NCBI GenBank assembly: GCA_035299765.1
Contig: DATGVZ010000101.1
Coordinates: 7,153 to 71,152 of the forward strand
DNA: 64,000 bases
DNA from: 20CM-2-65-7 sp035299765
GTDB taxonomy: Bacteria; Gemmatimonadota; Gemmatimonadetes; Gemmatimonadales; GWC2-71-9
Direction of reading: 5' to 3'
In this document: positions 8,820-16,260 of the stretch, in pieces
Layout: each line of letters starts with the position of its first letter
Position numbering within the stretch: the first letter of the stretch is position 1
Translations under genes and position numbers: made by a program
The notes under the pieces: generated by a model
What the model saw: the letters and a program-made list of their open reading frames with translations, nothing else
What the model was told of the DNA's origin: nothing
Databases searched by the model: none

Positions 8820-9511
8820 TTCGGACGGTCTTGGTACTCGTGGTCGCAGCGGCTGTGAGTGGGACGGTCCTGGCGTGTTCGAAGATCACCGCCTCCGACC
8901 AGGTCGTCGCGTTGGATATCCTGCTCCCCGACAGCGGACACATCGAGCTCGGCGACACGCTGCGGCCGCTCGGCCGCGCGCTGAACAGTCGAGGTGATTC
9001 CATCGCCGCGCAGATTTTCTGGGCATCGCTCGACACCGGGACGATCGTCGTGCTGGACAGCACCACGGGCGTGACGGTGGGGAGAGTGGTCGGCAACGGA
9101 CGCGTGCAGGCGCGAGTCGGCCCGCTGCGCTCGAATCCGCAAACCGTTGTCGTGGCCGCGCGGCTCGACTCCGTCAGAGCGGCCGGACTGGTCCGCGATA
9201 CGGTCACCGTGTCAACGCCGGATTCCCTGTCCGACACCTTGTTCGTACGCGTCTTTGCCGTCGACTCCGAGCCACCAGCCGGCAGGCAAGTCGTCTACGC
9301 CGCGACCACCTACCCGGCGAGCGGTCCAACGGTCAGATTTGTCCGAGGAGGTACCGTCACGACCGACGGAACGGGGCTTGCGTTCGAGCAACTGCGATTG
9401 AGTCCTGGAACGCTTCCGGATTCCGTCGTGGTAACCGCGACGGTGAAGCGGTTCACTGGCACAAACGTTCCGGGTAGCCCCGTGACATTCGTCGTCGAGT
9501 TCCGGCCATGA
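8816..9511 (+). CDS. Putative lipoprotein with Ig-like repeats, probable CTG start
   Basis: About 231 residues. The N-terminus LIRTVLVLVVAAAVSGTVLAC is a lipoprotein signal with a lipobox ending at Cys, so the protein is probably anchored to a membrane. The rest is beta-rich with an Ig-like, big-domain feel (IFWASLDTGTIVVLDSTTG, GRVQARVGPLRS). No ATG or GTG precedes the signal peptide within this frame after the upstream gene. A GGAGGAGAGG ribosome-binding site at 8795-8804 points to CTG at 8816, whose last two bases begin the upstream TGA stop. TTG at 8831 is the alternative. Function unknown. Confidence 0.7.
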   Translation: MIRTVLVLVVAAAVSGTVLACSKITASDQVVALDILLPDSGHIELGDTLRPLGRALNSRGDSIAAQIFWASLDTGTIVVLDSTTGVTVGRVVGNGRVQARVGPLRSNPQTVVVAARLDSVRAAGLVRDTVTVSTPDSLSDTLFVRVFAVDSEPPAGRQVVYAATTYPASGPTVRFVRGGTVTTDGTGLAFEQLRLSPGTLPDSVVVTATVKRFTGTNVPGSPVTFVVEFRP

Positions 9512-11340
9512 ACAGAGGCACCCTCACCCAGCTCTTTTTCACGACGATCGACCGGCACGCCGGCCTCCCAGCCGCGTTCCGCTCGAAGGTTGGTGGTACC
9601 TGGATAGCGATCACCCATCGGGAGACGCTCGAACGCGTGGAGGCGATCTCCCTTGGCCTGCGCGAGTTGGGAATCGCGCCCGGCGACAAGGTCGCGATCC
9701 TCTCCGAGAATCGTCCGGAATGGGCGCTGGCTGACTATGCTTGCCTGTGCGCCCGCGCCACCGACGTCCCGATCTATCCCACGCTGCCCGCCAATCAGAC
9801 CAAATACATCCTCAACGATTCTGAAGCGGTGGCGGTCTTCTGTTCCACGACGCCGCAGATCGACAAAGTGCTGGAGGTGAAGGCGGGCTTGCCTCGCCTC
9901 AAGTACGTGATCGCATTCGAGGGTGCAGCCGCGGCCCAGCGGCCCGGCATCATAGCGCTGGCGGACGTCGAAGCGAAGGGGCGAGCGGCAAAGGCGACGT
10001 ATCCCAATTGGAAGCAGGAAGCCCTGTCCGTCGCTCCCGAAGATCTCGCGACGCTGATCTATACATCGGGGACGACAGGCGACCCCAAGGGCGTGATGCT
10101 GTCGCACTCCAACATCTGGTCGAATGTCCAGGCGTGCCTGCAGATCATCCCGATCGGCGGTGGCGATGAATGTCTCTCGATGCTGCCGCTCTCGCACAGC
10201 TATGAGCGCATGGTCGACTACACGCTGTTTCAGGCGGGCGTGATCATCAATTTCGCGGAGTCGTTCGACACCGTCGCGGCCAACCTTATGGAAGTAAAAC
10301 CCACCGTCGTCCTGTCCGTGCCACGGCTCTACGAGAAGGTCTATGCCCGCGTGCTGGAGAACGCGTTGTCAGGCAGCGCGATCAAGCGGTCGATCTTCAT
10401 TTGGGCGAAGCGTGCCGGCGAGGAATGGGCGACGCTGTCGCTGGCCGGGCTGCCGATTCCTGGAGGTCTCGCGATCAGGAAAAAGATCGCGGACCGCCTT
10501 GTCTTCGCCAAGTTGCGCGCGCGCACCGGCGGCCGGATCCGCTTTTTCGTCTCGGGGGCCGCGCCGCTGTCGGCCGACATCGCGAAGTTCTTCTACAGCG
10601 CCGGCCTGCCGATCATCGAGGGCTACGGCCTGACGGAATCCTCACCGGTGCTCACGCTCAACCCGCTCGACGGCATCAAGCTCGGCACCGTGGGTCGCGC
10701 GATCCCGGGCGTGGAGCTCAAGATCGCCGCGGACGGCGAGATCCTGGCGCGCGGGCCGAACATCATGCAGGGCTACTACAAGCAGCCCGAGGCGACGCGC
10801 GAAACGATCGATGGGGACGGGTGGCTGCACACCGGAGACATCGGCGAGCTCGATTCAGACGGCTATCTCAAGATCACCGACCGCAAGAAGGAGCTGCTCA
10901 AGACCGCCGGCGGGAAATACATCGCGCCGCAGCCGATCGAGGGCATGGTCAAGCGCAACACGTTCGTCGCCAACGCGGTGCTGTATGGCGACCGCCGCAA
11001 GTTCCCGATCATTCTCGTCGTGCCGAACTTCGATAATCTCGAGCGCTGGGCCGCCGAGCGGGGCCTGAGGTACGGAACCCGCGCGGAGCTGCTGGAGCTC
11101 GCGGACGTCCAGGCGAAGATGGAGCGCGAGGTGATGGGCACGCTGCGCGATCTCGCCAAGTTCGAGACCCCGAAGAAGGTCGTGCTGCTCGAGAACGACT
11201 TTACGATCGAGTCGGGTGAGTTGACGCCGACGCAGAAGGTCAAGCGACGTGTTATTGAGAAGCGCTACAAAGACCAGATCGATGCGGCGTATGCGTCGGC
11301 CGATGCGCTGACCGCGAGCATCGAGAGCCCGATCGCCTAG
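9508..11340 (+). CDS. Long-chain acyl-CoA synthetase (AMP-forming)
   Basis: A 610-residue ANL-superfamily enzyme that activates fatty acids to acyl-CoA through an acyl-adenylate. The P-loop-like motif YTSGTTGDPKGVM lies near residue 185, the adenylate-binding GYGLTESSP near residue 372, and the hinge/catalytic region includes GDIGELDSDGYLKITDRKKE with the conserved Lys-rich C-terminal domain. Length and the insert after the first motif resemble the FadD15/long-chain group. It starts with ATGA overlapping the lipoprotein gene. It could also make acyl-CoA for lipid turnover. Chain-length preference cannot be read from sequence. Confidence 0.92.
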   Translation: MNRGTLTQLFFTTIDRHAGLPAAFRSKVGGTWIAITHRETLERVEAISLGLRELGIAPGDKVAILSENRPEWALADYACLCARATDVPIYPTLPANQTKYILNDSEAVAVFCSTTPQIDKVLEVKAGLPRLKYVIAFEGAAAAQRPGIIALADVEAKGRAAKATYPNWKQEALSVAPEDLATLIYTSGTTGDPKGVMLSHSNIWSNVQACLQIIPIGGGDECLSMLPLSHSYERMVDYTLFQAGVIINFAESFDTVAANLMEVKPTVVLSVPRLYEKVYARVLENALSGSAIKRSIFIWAKRAGEEWATLSLAGLPIPGGLAIRKKIADRLVFAKLRARTGGRIRFFVSGAAPLSADIAKFFYSAGLPIIEGYGLTESSPVLTLNPLDGIKLGTVGRAIPGVELKIAADGEILARGPNIMQGYYKQPEATRETIDGDGWLHTGDIGELDSDGYLKITDRKKELLKTAGGKYIAPQPIEGMVKRNTFVANAVLYGDRRKFPIILVVPNFDNLERWAAERGLRYGTRAELLELADVQAKMEREVMGTLRDLAKFETPKKVVLLENDFTIESGELTPTQKVKRRVIEKRYKDQIDAAYASADALTASIESPIA

Positions 11341-11966
11341 CGCTTCTCGCCCACCCAGAGCCCGTTTTCCGCCGCCAGCTTGACGAGCCCGATCGGAAGT
11401 TCGGGCTCTTCGTTTTCGACGACGAAGCGACGGCCGCGGAGAAGCACCCGGTGGGCTTCCACCAGCCACGCCGACGTCGCCAGGTCGGCGCCGACGACGA
11501 CGCCACGCGCGACCGCCGTGCGCAGCGGGATCTTCTCGTTGGCGTACAGGAGCGACAGCATCGGTTGCTCGTCCATCTCGAGCGGCCCATTGATGCCGAC
11601 GAAGTGAATCCCCTCCATCAGGCTGCTGAGCCGGGGCGCTTGTCGTACCGCGGAGCCCACCAGGACGACGTAGCCGCCAGGTCCGGCGAGCTGGAGCAGC
11701 GCCTGGAGATCGGTCGCGTCGGCAGAAGGCAACGGCGAGGGCGGCGCGTACGCGGGGCGTGGGCCGGACGATTCCTTCGACACCCGCTCTCTGCTACGGC
11801 GGAAGTTCACAATGCCGCGCGAGATCGGATATTCCTTGTGACACACCGGGCAGCCGACCAGCCCGGTGCGCACCATACGGTCCCGCACTTCGCCGGTGGA
11901 GAGCACGAGCATTTCCTCGCGGTGCGCCTCGGGGCAACGCAGCATCTCCGTCAACTCGATATGCAT
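11337..11966 (-). CDS. Trm112-like zinc-ribbon protein with Rossmann-like C-terminus
   Basis: A 209-residue protein. Residues 1-55 resemble a Trm112/YcaR-type domain: MHIELTEMLRCP, then LVGCPVCHKEYPISRGIVNF with a CxxC metal site. After a proline-rich linker, residues 85-205 contain GPGGYVVLVGSAV and a late VEAHRVLLRGRRFVVENEE pattern that looks like a decayed or divergent SAM-methyltransferase fold. Trm112 proteins activate methyltransferases, so this may be a fusion of activator and a non-canonical methyltransferase. No clear SAM-binding GxGxG is present. The ATG overlaps the stop of the SDR gene (ATGA). Its own stop overlaps the convergent acyl-CoA ligase stop. Confidence 0.6.
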   Translation of the reverse strand: MHIELTEMLRCPEAHREEMLVLSTGEVRDRMVRTGLVGCPVCHKEYPISRGIVNFRRSRERVSKESSGPRPAYAPPSPLPSADATDLQALLQLAGPGGYVVLVGSAVRQAPRLSSLMEGIHFVGINGPLEMDEQPMLSLLYANEKIPLRTAVARGVVVGADLATSAWLVEAHRVLLRGRRFVVENEEPELPIGLVKLAAENGLWVGEKR

Positions 11967-12670
11967 CAGCCTCTCGGCGAATAGATCGTCGGCAGCAGCC
12001 GAATCTCCGTAACGGCCAGGTGCTCGGGCTGCGTGACGGCGTACACGACCGCTGCGGCGACGTCTTCGGCCCGCATCATGTTCTTGCGCTTCGTGAATCC
12101 CGGCTTCGAGTCGGGATCGACCGCATCCCAGATGTCGGTATCCACGGGCCCGGGCGAAACGAGCGTGGTGCGGACGCCGCTCTTCGCCGTCTCCTGCCGG
12201 ATCACCTCATGCATCCCCCGCAGCCCGAATTTGGTCGCGGCGTACGCGGTGGAGCCGGAGAAGCCGATGTAATCGGAGATCGAGCCGATGGTGACGAGGT
12301 GCCCGCTGCCGCGCGCTACCATCTTGGGCACGATGGCGTGCGCCAGCAGAAATGGTCCGGTGAGATTGGTCGCAAGCGCGGCCGTAAAATCGGCGTAGGT
12401 GGTCTCCGCCAGCGATTTGATGAAGAAGATCCCGGCGTTGTTCACGAGCACGTCGGGCACGCCAAGGTCTGTGAAGACCCGATCGAGCGCGCGATCAACG
12501 TCGGCTGGTTTCGCGACGTCGCACGGGATGTCGGTGCGCCGTTCCGCCGATTGGTCCTTGAGGGTCCGCGCGAGACGCACCACATGCATTCCCGAGGGGA
12601 GGGCCCGCAGGGCGTCGGCGACCGCGAGCCCAATCCCTCGCGATGCGCCGGTCACGAGCGCGATTTTCAC
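11966..12670 (-). CDS. Short-chain dehydrogenase/reductase
   Basis: A 234-residue classical SDR. The cofactor motif TGASRGIG is at residues 8-15, NNAG at about residue 81, and the catalytic Ser-Tyr-Lys set appears as IGSISDYIGFSGSTAYAATK. Sepiapterin reductase and 3-oxoacyl-ACP reductase belong to the same superfamily. The location directly after folE and a PTPS-like gene makes a pterin-type substrate possible, but this is only context. The GTG start at 12670 overlaps the folE stop (GTGA). Cytosolic, NADP-dependent by likelihood. Confidence 0.87.
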   Translation of the reverse strand: MKIALVTGASRGIGLAVADALRALPSGMHVVRLARTLKDQSAERRTDIPCDVAKPADVDRALDRVFTDLGVPDVLVNNAGIFFIKSLAETTYADFTAALATNLTGPFLLAHAIVPKMVARGSGHLVTIGSISDYIGFSGSTAYAATKFGLRGMHEVIRQETAKSGVRTTLVSPGPVDTDIWDAVDPDSKPGFTKRKNMMRAEDVAAAVVYAVTQPEHLAVTEIRLLPTIYSPRG

Positions 12671-13308
12671 GGCAGCCAGTTGCCGCCGTGCACGAGCCTC
12701 AGGAATTCGTCGCGCGTCTTGGCGTCGTCGCGGAAGGCTCCGCGCAACGCGCTGGTGACGGTCTTGGAATTCTGCTTCTCCACGCCGCGCATCATCATGC
12801 ACAGGTGATATGCCTCAATCACGACACCCACGCCCAGCGGCTTGAGCACCCCGCATAGCGCCTCGGCGACCTGATCGGTGAGCCGCTCCTGCACCTGCAG
12901 CCGGCGCGCGAACACCTCGACGACACGCGGAATCTTGGACAGCCCGACGATCCTGCCGTTCGGCAGATAGGCGACGTGCGCCTTGCCGAAGAAGGGCAGC
13001 ATGTGGTGCTCGCACATCGAGTAGATCTCGATGTCGCGCACGCAGATCATGCTCTCGTGCTTCTCCTCGAACACGGCGTCGCCGACGACTGCTTCGACGT
13101 CCATGCCGTATCCGCGCGTCAACCACTTGAGTGAAGCCTCCACCCGCGCCGGCGTCTGTCGCAGTCCCTCACGGCTGGGGTCTTCGCCGAGCCGCTCGAG
13201 CATCTCGTGGACGAGCGTCTGGAACGGGATACGCCCCTCCGGGTCGGGCTCCGTGTGCGACTCGTGGAAGCCGTGCAGGCTCGCGGACTTCATCTGGTCT
13301 CTCGCCAT
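12667..13308 (-). CDS. folE: GTP cyclohydrolase I
   Basis: Converts GTP to 7,8-dihydroneopterin triphosphate, the entry to folate, biopterin and deazapurine pathways. The 213 residues include the zinc-binding and active-site block YSMCEHHMLPFFGKAHVAYLP near residue 97, then GLSKIPRVVEVFARRLQVQERLT and the second Cys in AYHLCMMMRGVEKQ. The ATG at 13308 is preferred because GAAGGA lies 8 bases upstream; a GTG at 13314 overlapping the upstream stop is the alternative. The gene directly follows the PTPS/QueD homologue, which uses its product. Confidence 0.96.
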   Translation of the reverse strand: MARDQMKSASLHGFHESHTEPDPEGRIPFQTLVHEMLERLGEDPSREGLRQTPARVEASLKWLTRGYGMDVEAVVGDAVFEEKHESMICVRDIEIYSMCEHHMLPFFGKAHVAYLPNGRIVGLSKIPRVVEVFARRLQVQERLTDQVAEALCGVLKPLGVGVVIEAYHLCMMMRGVEKQNSKTVTSALRGAFRDDAKTRDEFLRLVHGGNWLP

Positions 13309-13310
13309 AC

Positions 13311-13724
13311 TCACGTTCCTTCGTAGTCGACGTAGTTGCGCTCGGTCTCCCAGAGGCGGATATGTGCCAGCCGTGCCGGCGCGACGGCGGGCGTGAGCAC
13401 GCGCCACGATACCACCGCGATGTTCTCGGCTGTCGGGCTCAATTCTCGGAACCACGGCACGTCGAGATTCAGGTTCTTATGGTCCAGATGCCGCACCAGG
13501 CACTCGGTCACGATCTCCTTGAGTTTCGCGATATCGAGGACGAATCCCGTCTCCGCATCGATCTCGCCTTCGACCGACACATCGAGGTTATAGTTATGCC
13601 CGTGAAAGTTCGGGCTGTTGCACAAACCGAAGACGCGCTCGTTCTCCGCCTCGCTCCAGCGCGGGTTATGGAGCCGGTGGGCGGCGTTGAAATGTACGCG
13701 ACGTGTTACCACGCAACGCGGCAT
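13311..13724 (-). CDS. queD: 6-pyruvoyl-tetrahydropterin synthase / QueD family protein
   Basis: Acts on 7,8-dihydroneopterin triphosphate, the FolE product, to make either 6-carboxy-tetrahydropterin (QueD, queuosine path) or 6-pyruvoyl-tetrahydropterin. The 137 residues carry the zinc histidines in VHFNAAHRL and NFHGHNY, the catalytic Cys in FGLCNSPNFHGH, and the DHKNLNLD and SPTAENIA motifs. The C-x5-HGH spacing is seen in both PTPS and QueD. Queuosine partners (QueC, QueE) are not in the window, so a pterin role with the adjacent SDR is equally possible. Start ATG 13724 lies 23 bases from the divergent exchanger gene. Confidence 0.85.
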   Translation of the reverse strand: MPRCVVTRRVHFNAAHRLHNPRWSEAENERVFGLCNSPNFHGHNYNLDVSVEGEIDAETGFVLDIAKLKEIVTECLVRHLDHKNLNLDVPWFRELSPTAENIAVVSWRVLTPAVAPARLAHIRLWETERNYVDYEGT

Positions 13725-13747
13725 TCCTAAAGCTACTCGGCTCCGCG

Positions 13748-14920
13748 ATGCAGGCGGGAGGCTCCGCGCTCGCCGCGCTGTGGACGTTTCCGAGCATGCT
13801 GGTGTCCGCATTCCTCGTCGCCTGGGGCGCGGAGGCGGCGCAATTCCTCATCTCGCAGGGTTTGGCGCTCGCCATCCTGGCGTGGCTCCAGACACTGCCC
13901 GAGTTCGCGATTGAAGCCGTCATCGCGTGGGAAGCGGGACGCAATCCCGAGCGAGCGCACCTCGCGATCGCCAATCTGACGGGCGCGATTCGGCTATTGC
14001 TCGGCCTCGGCTGGCCGATGATCTATTTCGTCTTCGCATTCGCGAGTCGCCGCCGCGACGGCCAGGCATTGCCCCGAATCAAGCTCGAGCCGGAGCACTC
14101 GATCGAGGTGATGGGACTCGTCCCGCCGCTGCTGTACTTCATGGTAGTGCTCTGGCGGCAGCGCATCGGCGCCATCGATGCGGTCGTGCTGATCGGGTTG
14201 TATGTCGTCTACCTGTGGATTTTGATGCGCAACCCGCCTCGCGAAGCGGAGTCGCTCGCCGAGGCGCCGTCCGTGTCGCGGTGGGCGTACCGCCAGCCCG
14301 GCTGGAGACAGAAGGCGGCGATCGGCGGATTGTTCGCCGTGGGCGGCGGGCTGCTCTACGTCACTGCGCATCCCTTCCTCGAGTCGATGATCGCGGTTGC
14401 CGCGACACTGGGCATCAGTCAGTTCTTCCTCGTACAATGGGTCGCGCCGTTTCTGTCAGAGTTTCCGGAGTTTGTGTCGACGTTCGGATGGGCTCGCCGC
14501 GTCACGCACGCGCCGATGGCGCTCATGAACATCGTCTCCAGCAACATCAATCAGTGGACCATTCTCGCCGCAATGATTCCGTTGCTCTACGGATTCTCGC
14601 ACATGCGTCACTACGGTGTCTGGTCGGATTTCACGTTCGACATCGCACAGCGGAACGAGCTGGCCCTGACGCTGCTGCAAACGATGCTGGGGGTGCTGCT
14701 GCTCGCGAACATGGAGCTCGACTGGATGGATGCGACCGCTCTGTTCGTGCTGTGGGTCGTGCAGTTCACGCTGCCGCAGCTGCGCGCGGAGGTGATGGTC
14801 GCCTACGGCATCTGGGCCGTGGTGCTGGTGATCGGGTTTGTGGTCAGAGGGCAGGCGCTGCGCGCGCCCAAGCAGTTCTGGGAAACGGTCACCAAAAGAC
14901 GATCGGCCGGGACTGCTTAA
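13748..14920 (+). CDS. CaCA-superfamily sodium/calcium exchanger-like membrane protein
   Basis: A 390-residue polytopic membrane protein with about ten hydrophobic segments in two halves. The repeated alpha-motifs of cation/Ca2+ antiporters are recognisable: LQTLPEFAIEAVIAWEAG in the first half and VAPFLSEFPEFVSTFGWARR in the second, each with an acidic residue inside a Pro/Glu-containing helix. It should exchange Ca2+ or another cation against Na+ or H+ in the inner membrane. The ATG at 13748 avoids overlap with the divergent queD start; a GTG at 13703 also fits the frame. A perfect hairpin overlaps its stop codon. Confidence 0.8.
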   Translation: MQAGGSALAALWTFPSMLVSAFLVAWGAEAAQFLISQGLALAILAWLQTLPEFAIEAVIAWEAGRNPERAHLAIANLTGAIRLLLGLGWPMIYFVFAFASRRRDGQALPRIKLEPEHSIEVMGLVPPLLYFMVVLWRQRIGAIDAVVLIGLYVVYLWILMRNPPREAESLAEAPSVSRWAYRQPGWRQKAAIGGLFAVGGGLLYVTAHPFLESMIAVAATLGISQFFLVQWVAPFLSEFPEFVSTFGWARRVTHAPMALMNIVSSNINQWTILAAMIPLLYGFSHMRHYGVWSDFTFDIAQRNELALTLLQTMLGVLLLANMELDWMDATALFVLWVVQFTLPQLRAEVMVAYGIWAVVLVIGFVVRGQALRAPKQFWETVTKRRSAGTA

Positions 14921-14934
14921 CGCAGGCCGGCCGA
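14903..14934 (+). terminator. Hairpin at the end of the exchanger gene
   Basis: TCGGCCGG (14903-14910) pairs perfectly with CCGGCCGA (14927-14934) around a 16-base loop that itself contains CTGC/GCAG. It overlaps the TAA stop. There is no U-run after it, so it is either a weak or Rho-assisted terminator or an mRNA-protecting stem. The 200 bases after it up to 15133 show no other supported feature. Confidence 0.4.
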
Positions 14935-15133
14935 CCGATTACTACAGGAACGGAGAGGATTATTGAAGCCCGAGAGAATGACTGGTCCCTCACCACGAAT
15001 TCTGTCTTCCCCAATCGAGGGGGCGTGACATGGGCCGCAGTATCTGGGTCCACTATCGAGCTTGTTGGCTCAATAATTTGACTCCCCGCTCCTGCGTACT
15101 AGAATACTCCACGTCCCGCAAAGGTCAACCGCC

Positions 15134-15295
15134 TTGAATCTCACATTGCTCGCCGCTGTCGTAATGCTGTTGATCTGGATTGTGCTCGTGTTTGTGATGC
15201 AGGTACCGAGCGGAACGGTTCATCTTCTTTACGCGGGAGCGGTGATTCTGTGCGCGCGCCGTGTCCTCGCCGGCGCGCCGCGCTTCATCTCCTAG
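15134..15295 (+). CDS. Small hydrophobic membrane protein
   Basis: A 53-residue protein starting at TTG. AAAGGT lies about 9 bases upstream as a ribosome-binding site. It has two predicted membrane segments (LLAAVVMLLIWIVLVFVM and a second around HLLYAGAVILCARR) separated by a short polar turn QVPSGT. The layout resembles short two-helix stress or phage-shock-type membrane proteins such as DUF5670, but similarity is general. Its TAG stop overlaps the stop of the convergent GNAT gene by 4 bases. Function unknown. Confidence 0.55.
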   Translation: MNLTLLAAVVMLLIWIVLVFVMQVPSGTVHLLYAGAVILCARRVLAGAPRFIS

Positions 15296-16260
15296 ATCTC
15301 CCAGTTCGAGAAGAGGATGCCGTGCGCCGCGTGGCGCTCGGGGTAGCCCTCGTAGGTCATCCGTAAATCCGTCCAGCGCACGCGGTAACCGCGGGCGATC
15401 AACCGCCGAAACGCTTCGTTGTAGCGACTCTGACAGCGAACCGCGATACGGCGGATACCCGCTTTCGCGGCCGCCGCCTCGACGGCGGCAATCGCGGCAT
15501 CGAACGCCGCATCGTCGCGCGCGGCCAGTTTCAAGACGCGAACTTCATCGCGCGTGCGACTGTCGGCGAGCGGCGCGGAGTGCCAGACCGCCAAGGCGTC
15601 GACCCCATCATCGCCTTCGACGACCGATGTATCGCCGAGGCCCAGCTCGGCGGTGAGAAGGATCTCGCGGGAGAAGTCGATGCCCGCGACGAGCTCGTCG
15701 ACGAGACGCCGGCCCGACTCCATCAGCGCTTCCTTGTCGGCCGTGCTGCGGTTGGAGAGCAGGACGGGCGTCGGGTGGCCACGCGTCGCGATCTCGTTGG
15801 TCAACGTGACGGTGAGAAACCCGGGCCCAAACCCCAGTCGCGCATAAAAACCGATGTTCTCCGGCGTGCGCGGCATCGTCTCGAGACCCAGCGTCGTTAC
15901 GCCACGATCGATCAGCCAGTCGGCGGCCGTCCGTACGATCGTCTTGCCGACGCCGGTGCCCTGGCGATCCGGACGCACTGCCAGAGGGCCCATCCATCCT
16001 TCGACGCCGGCTTGATGCGCGACGTTGAACGCCGCGATGTCGTCGTGCTCGTCGCGCCAGATCATCGCCCCTTCACCGGCATCGAGCAGCGCGTAGCGCC
16101 AGACGAGGGGATTGAGCTGCGGCACGCGAACGCCGATCAGCCCGTCGCGGCGGTAGCGGTCGGTGAAGGCCTCCGCGAAGACGCGGTTCAGCCCTTCGAT
16201 GTCGCGCTCGGTGGCGCGATCCGGCCCGGTTATTCGGGTGTCAGGCAGCCACGCTCGCAT
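15292..16260 (-). CDS. GNAT-family N-acetyltransferase
   Basis: A 322-residue protein. The acetyl-CoA binding motif A is VRPDRQGTGVGKTIV at about residues 95-109, followed by a GFYARLGFGPG turn typical of GNAT folds. The second half (residues 165-322) has a less obvious GNAT-like pattern (RCQSRYNEAFRRLIARGYRV), suggesting a tandem two-domain arrangement. The ATG at 16260 lies inside the end of the SbcC gene (20-base overlap), so it is the last gene of the resection operon. An acetylation target is unknown; context raises the option of modifying a repair protein. Confidence 0.83.
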   Translation of the reverse strand: MRAWLPDTRITGPDRATERDIEGLNRVFAEAFTDRYRRDGLIGVRVPQLNPLVWRYALLDAGEGAMIWRDEHDDIAAFNVAHQAGVEGWMGPLAVRPDRQGTGVGKTIVRTAADWLIDRGVTTLGLETMPRTPENIGFYARLGFGPGFLTVTLTNEIATRGHPTPVLLSNRSTADKEALMESGRRLVDELVAGIDFSREILLTAELGLGDTSVVEGDDGVDALAVWHSAPLADSRTRDEVRVLKLAARDDAAFDAAIAAVEAAAAKAGIRRIAVRCQSRYNEAFRRLIARGYRVRWTDLRMTYEGYPERHAAHGILFSNWEI

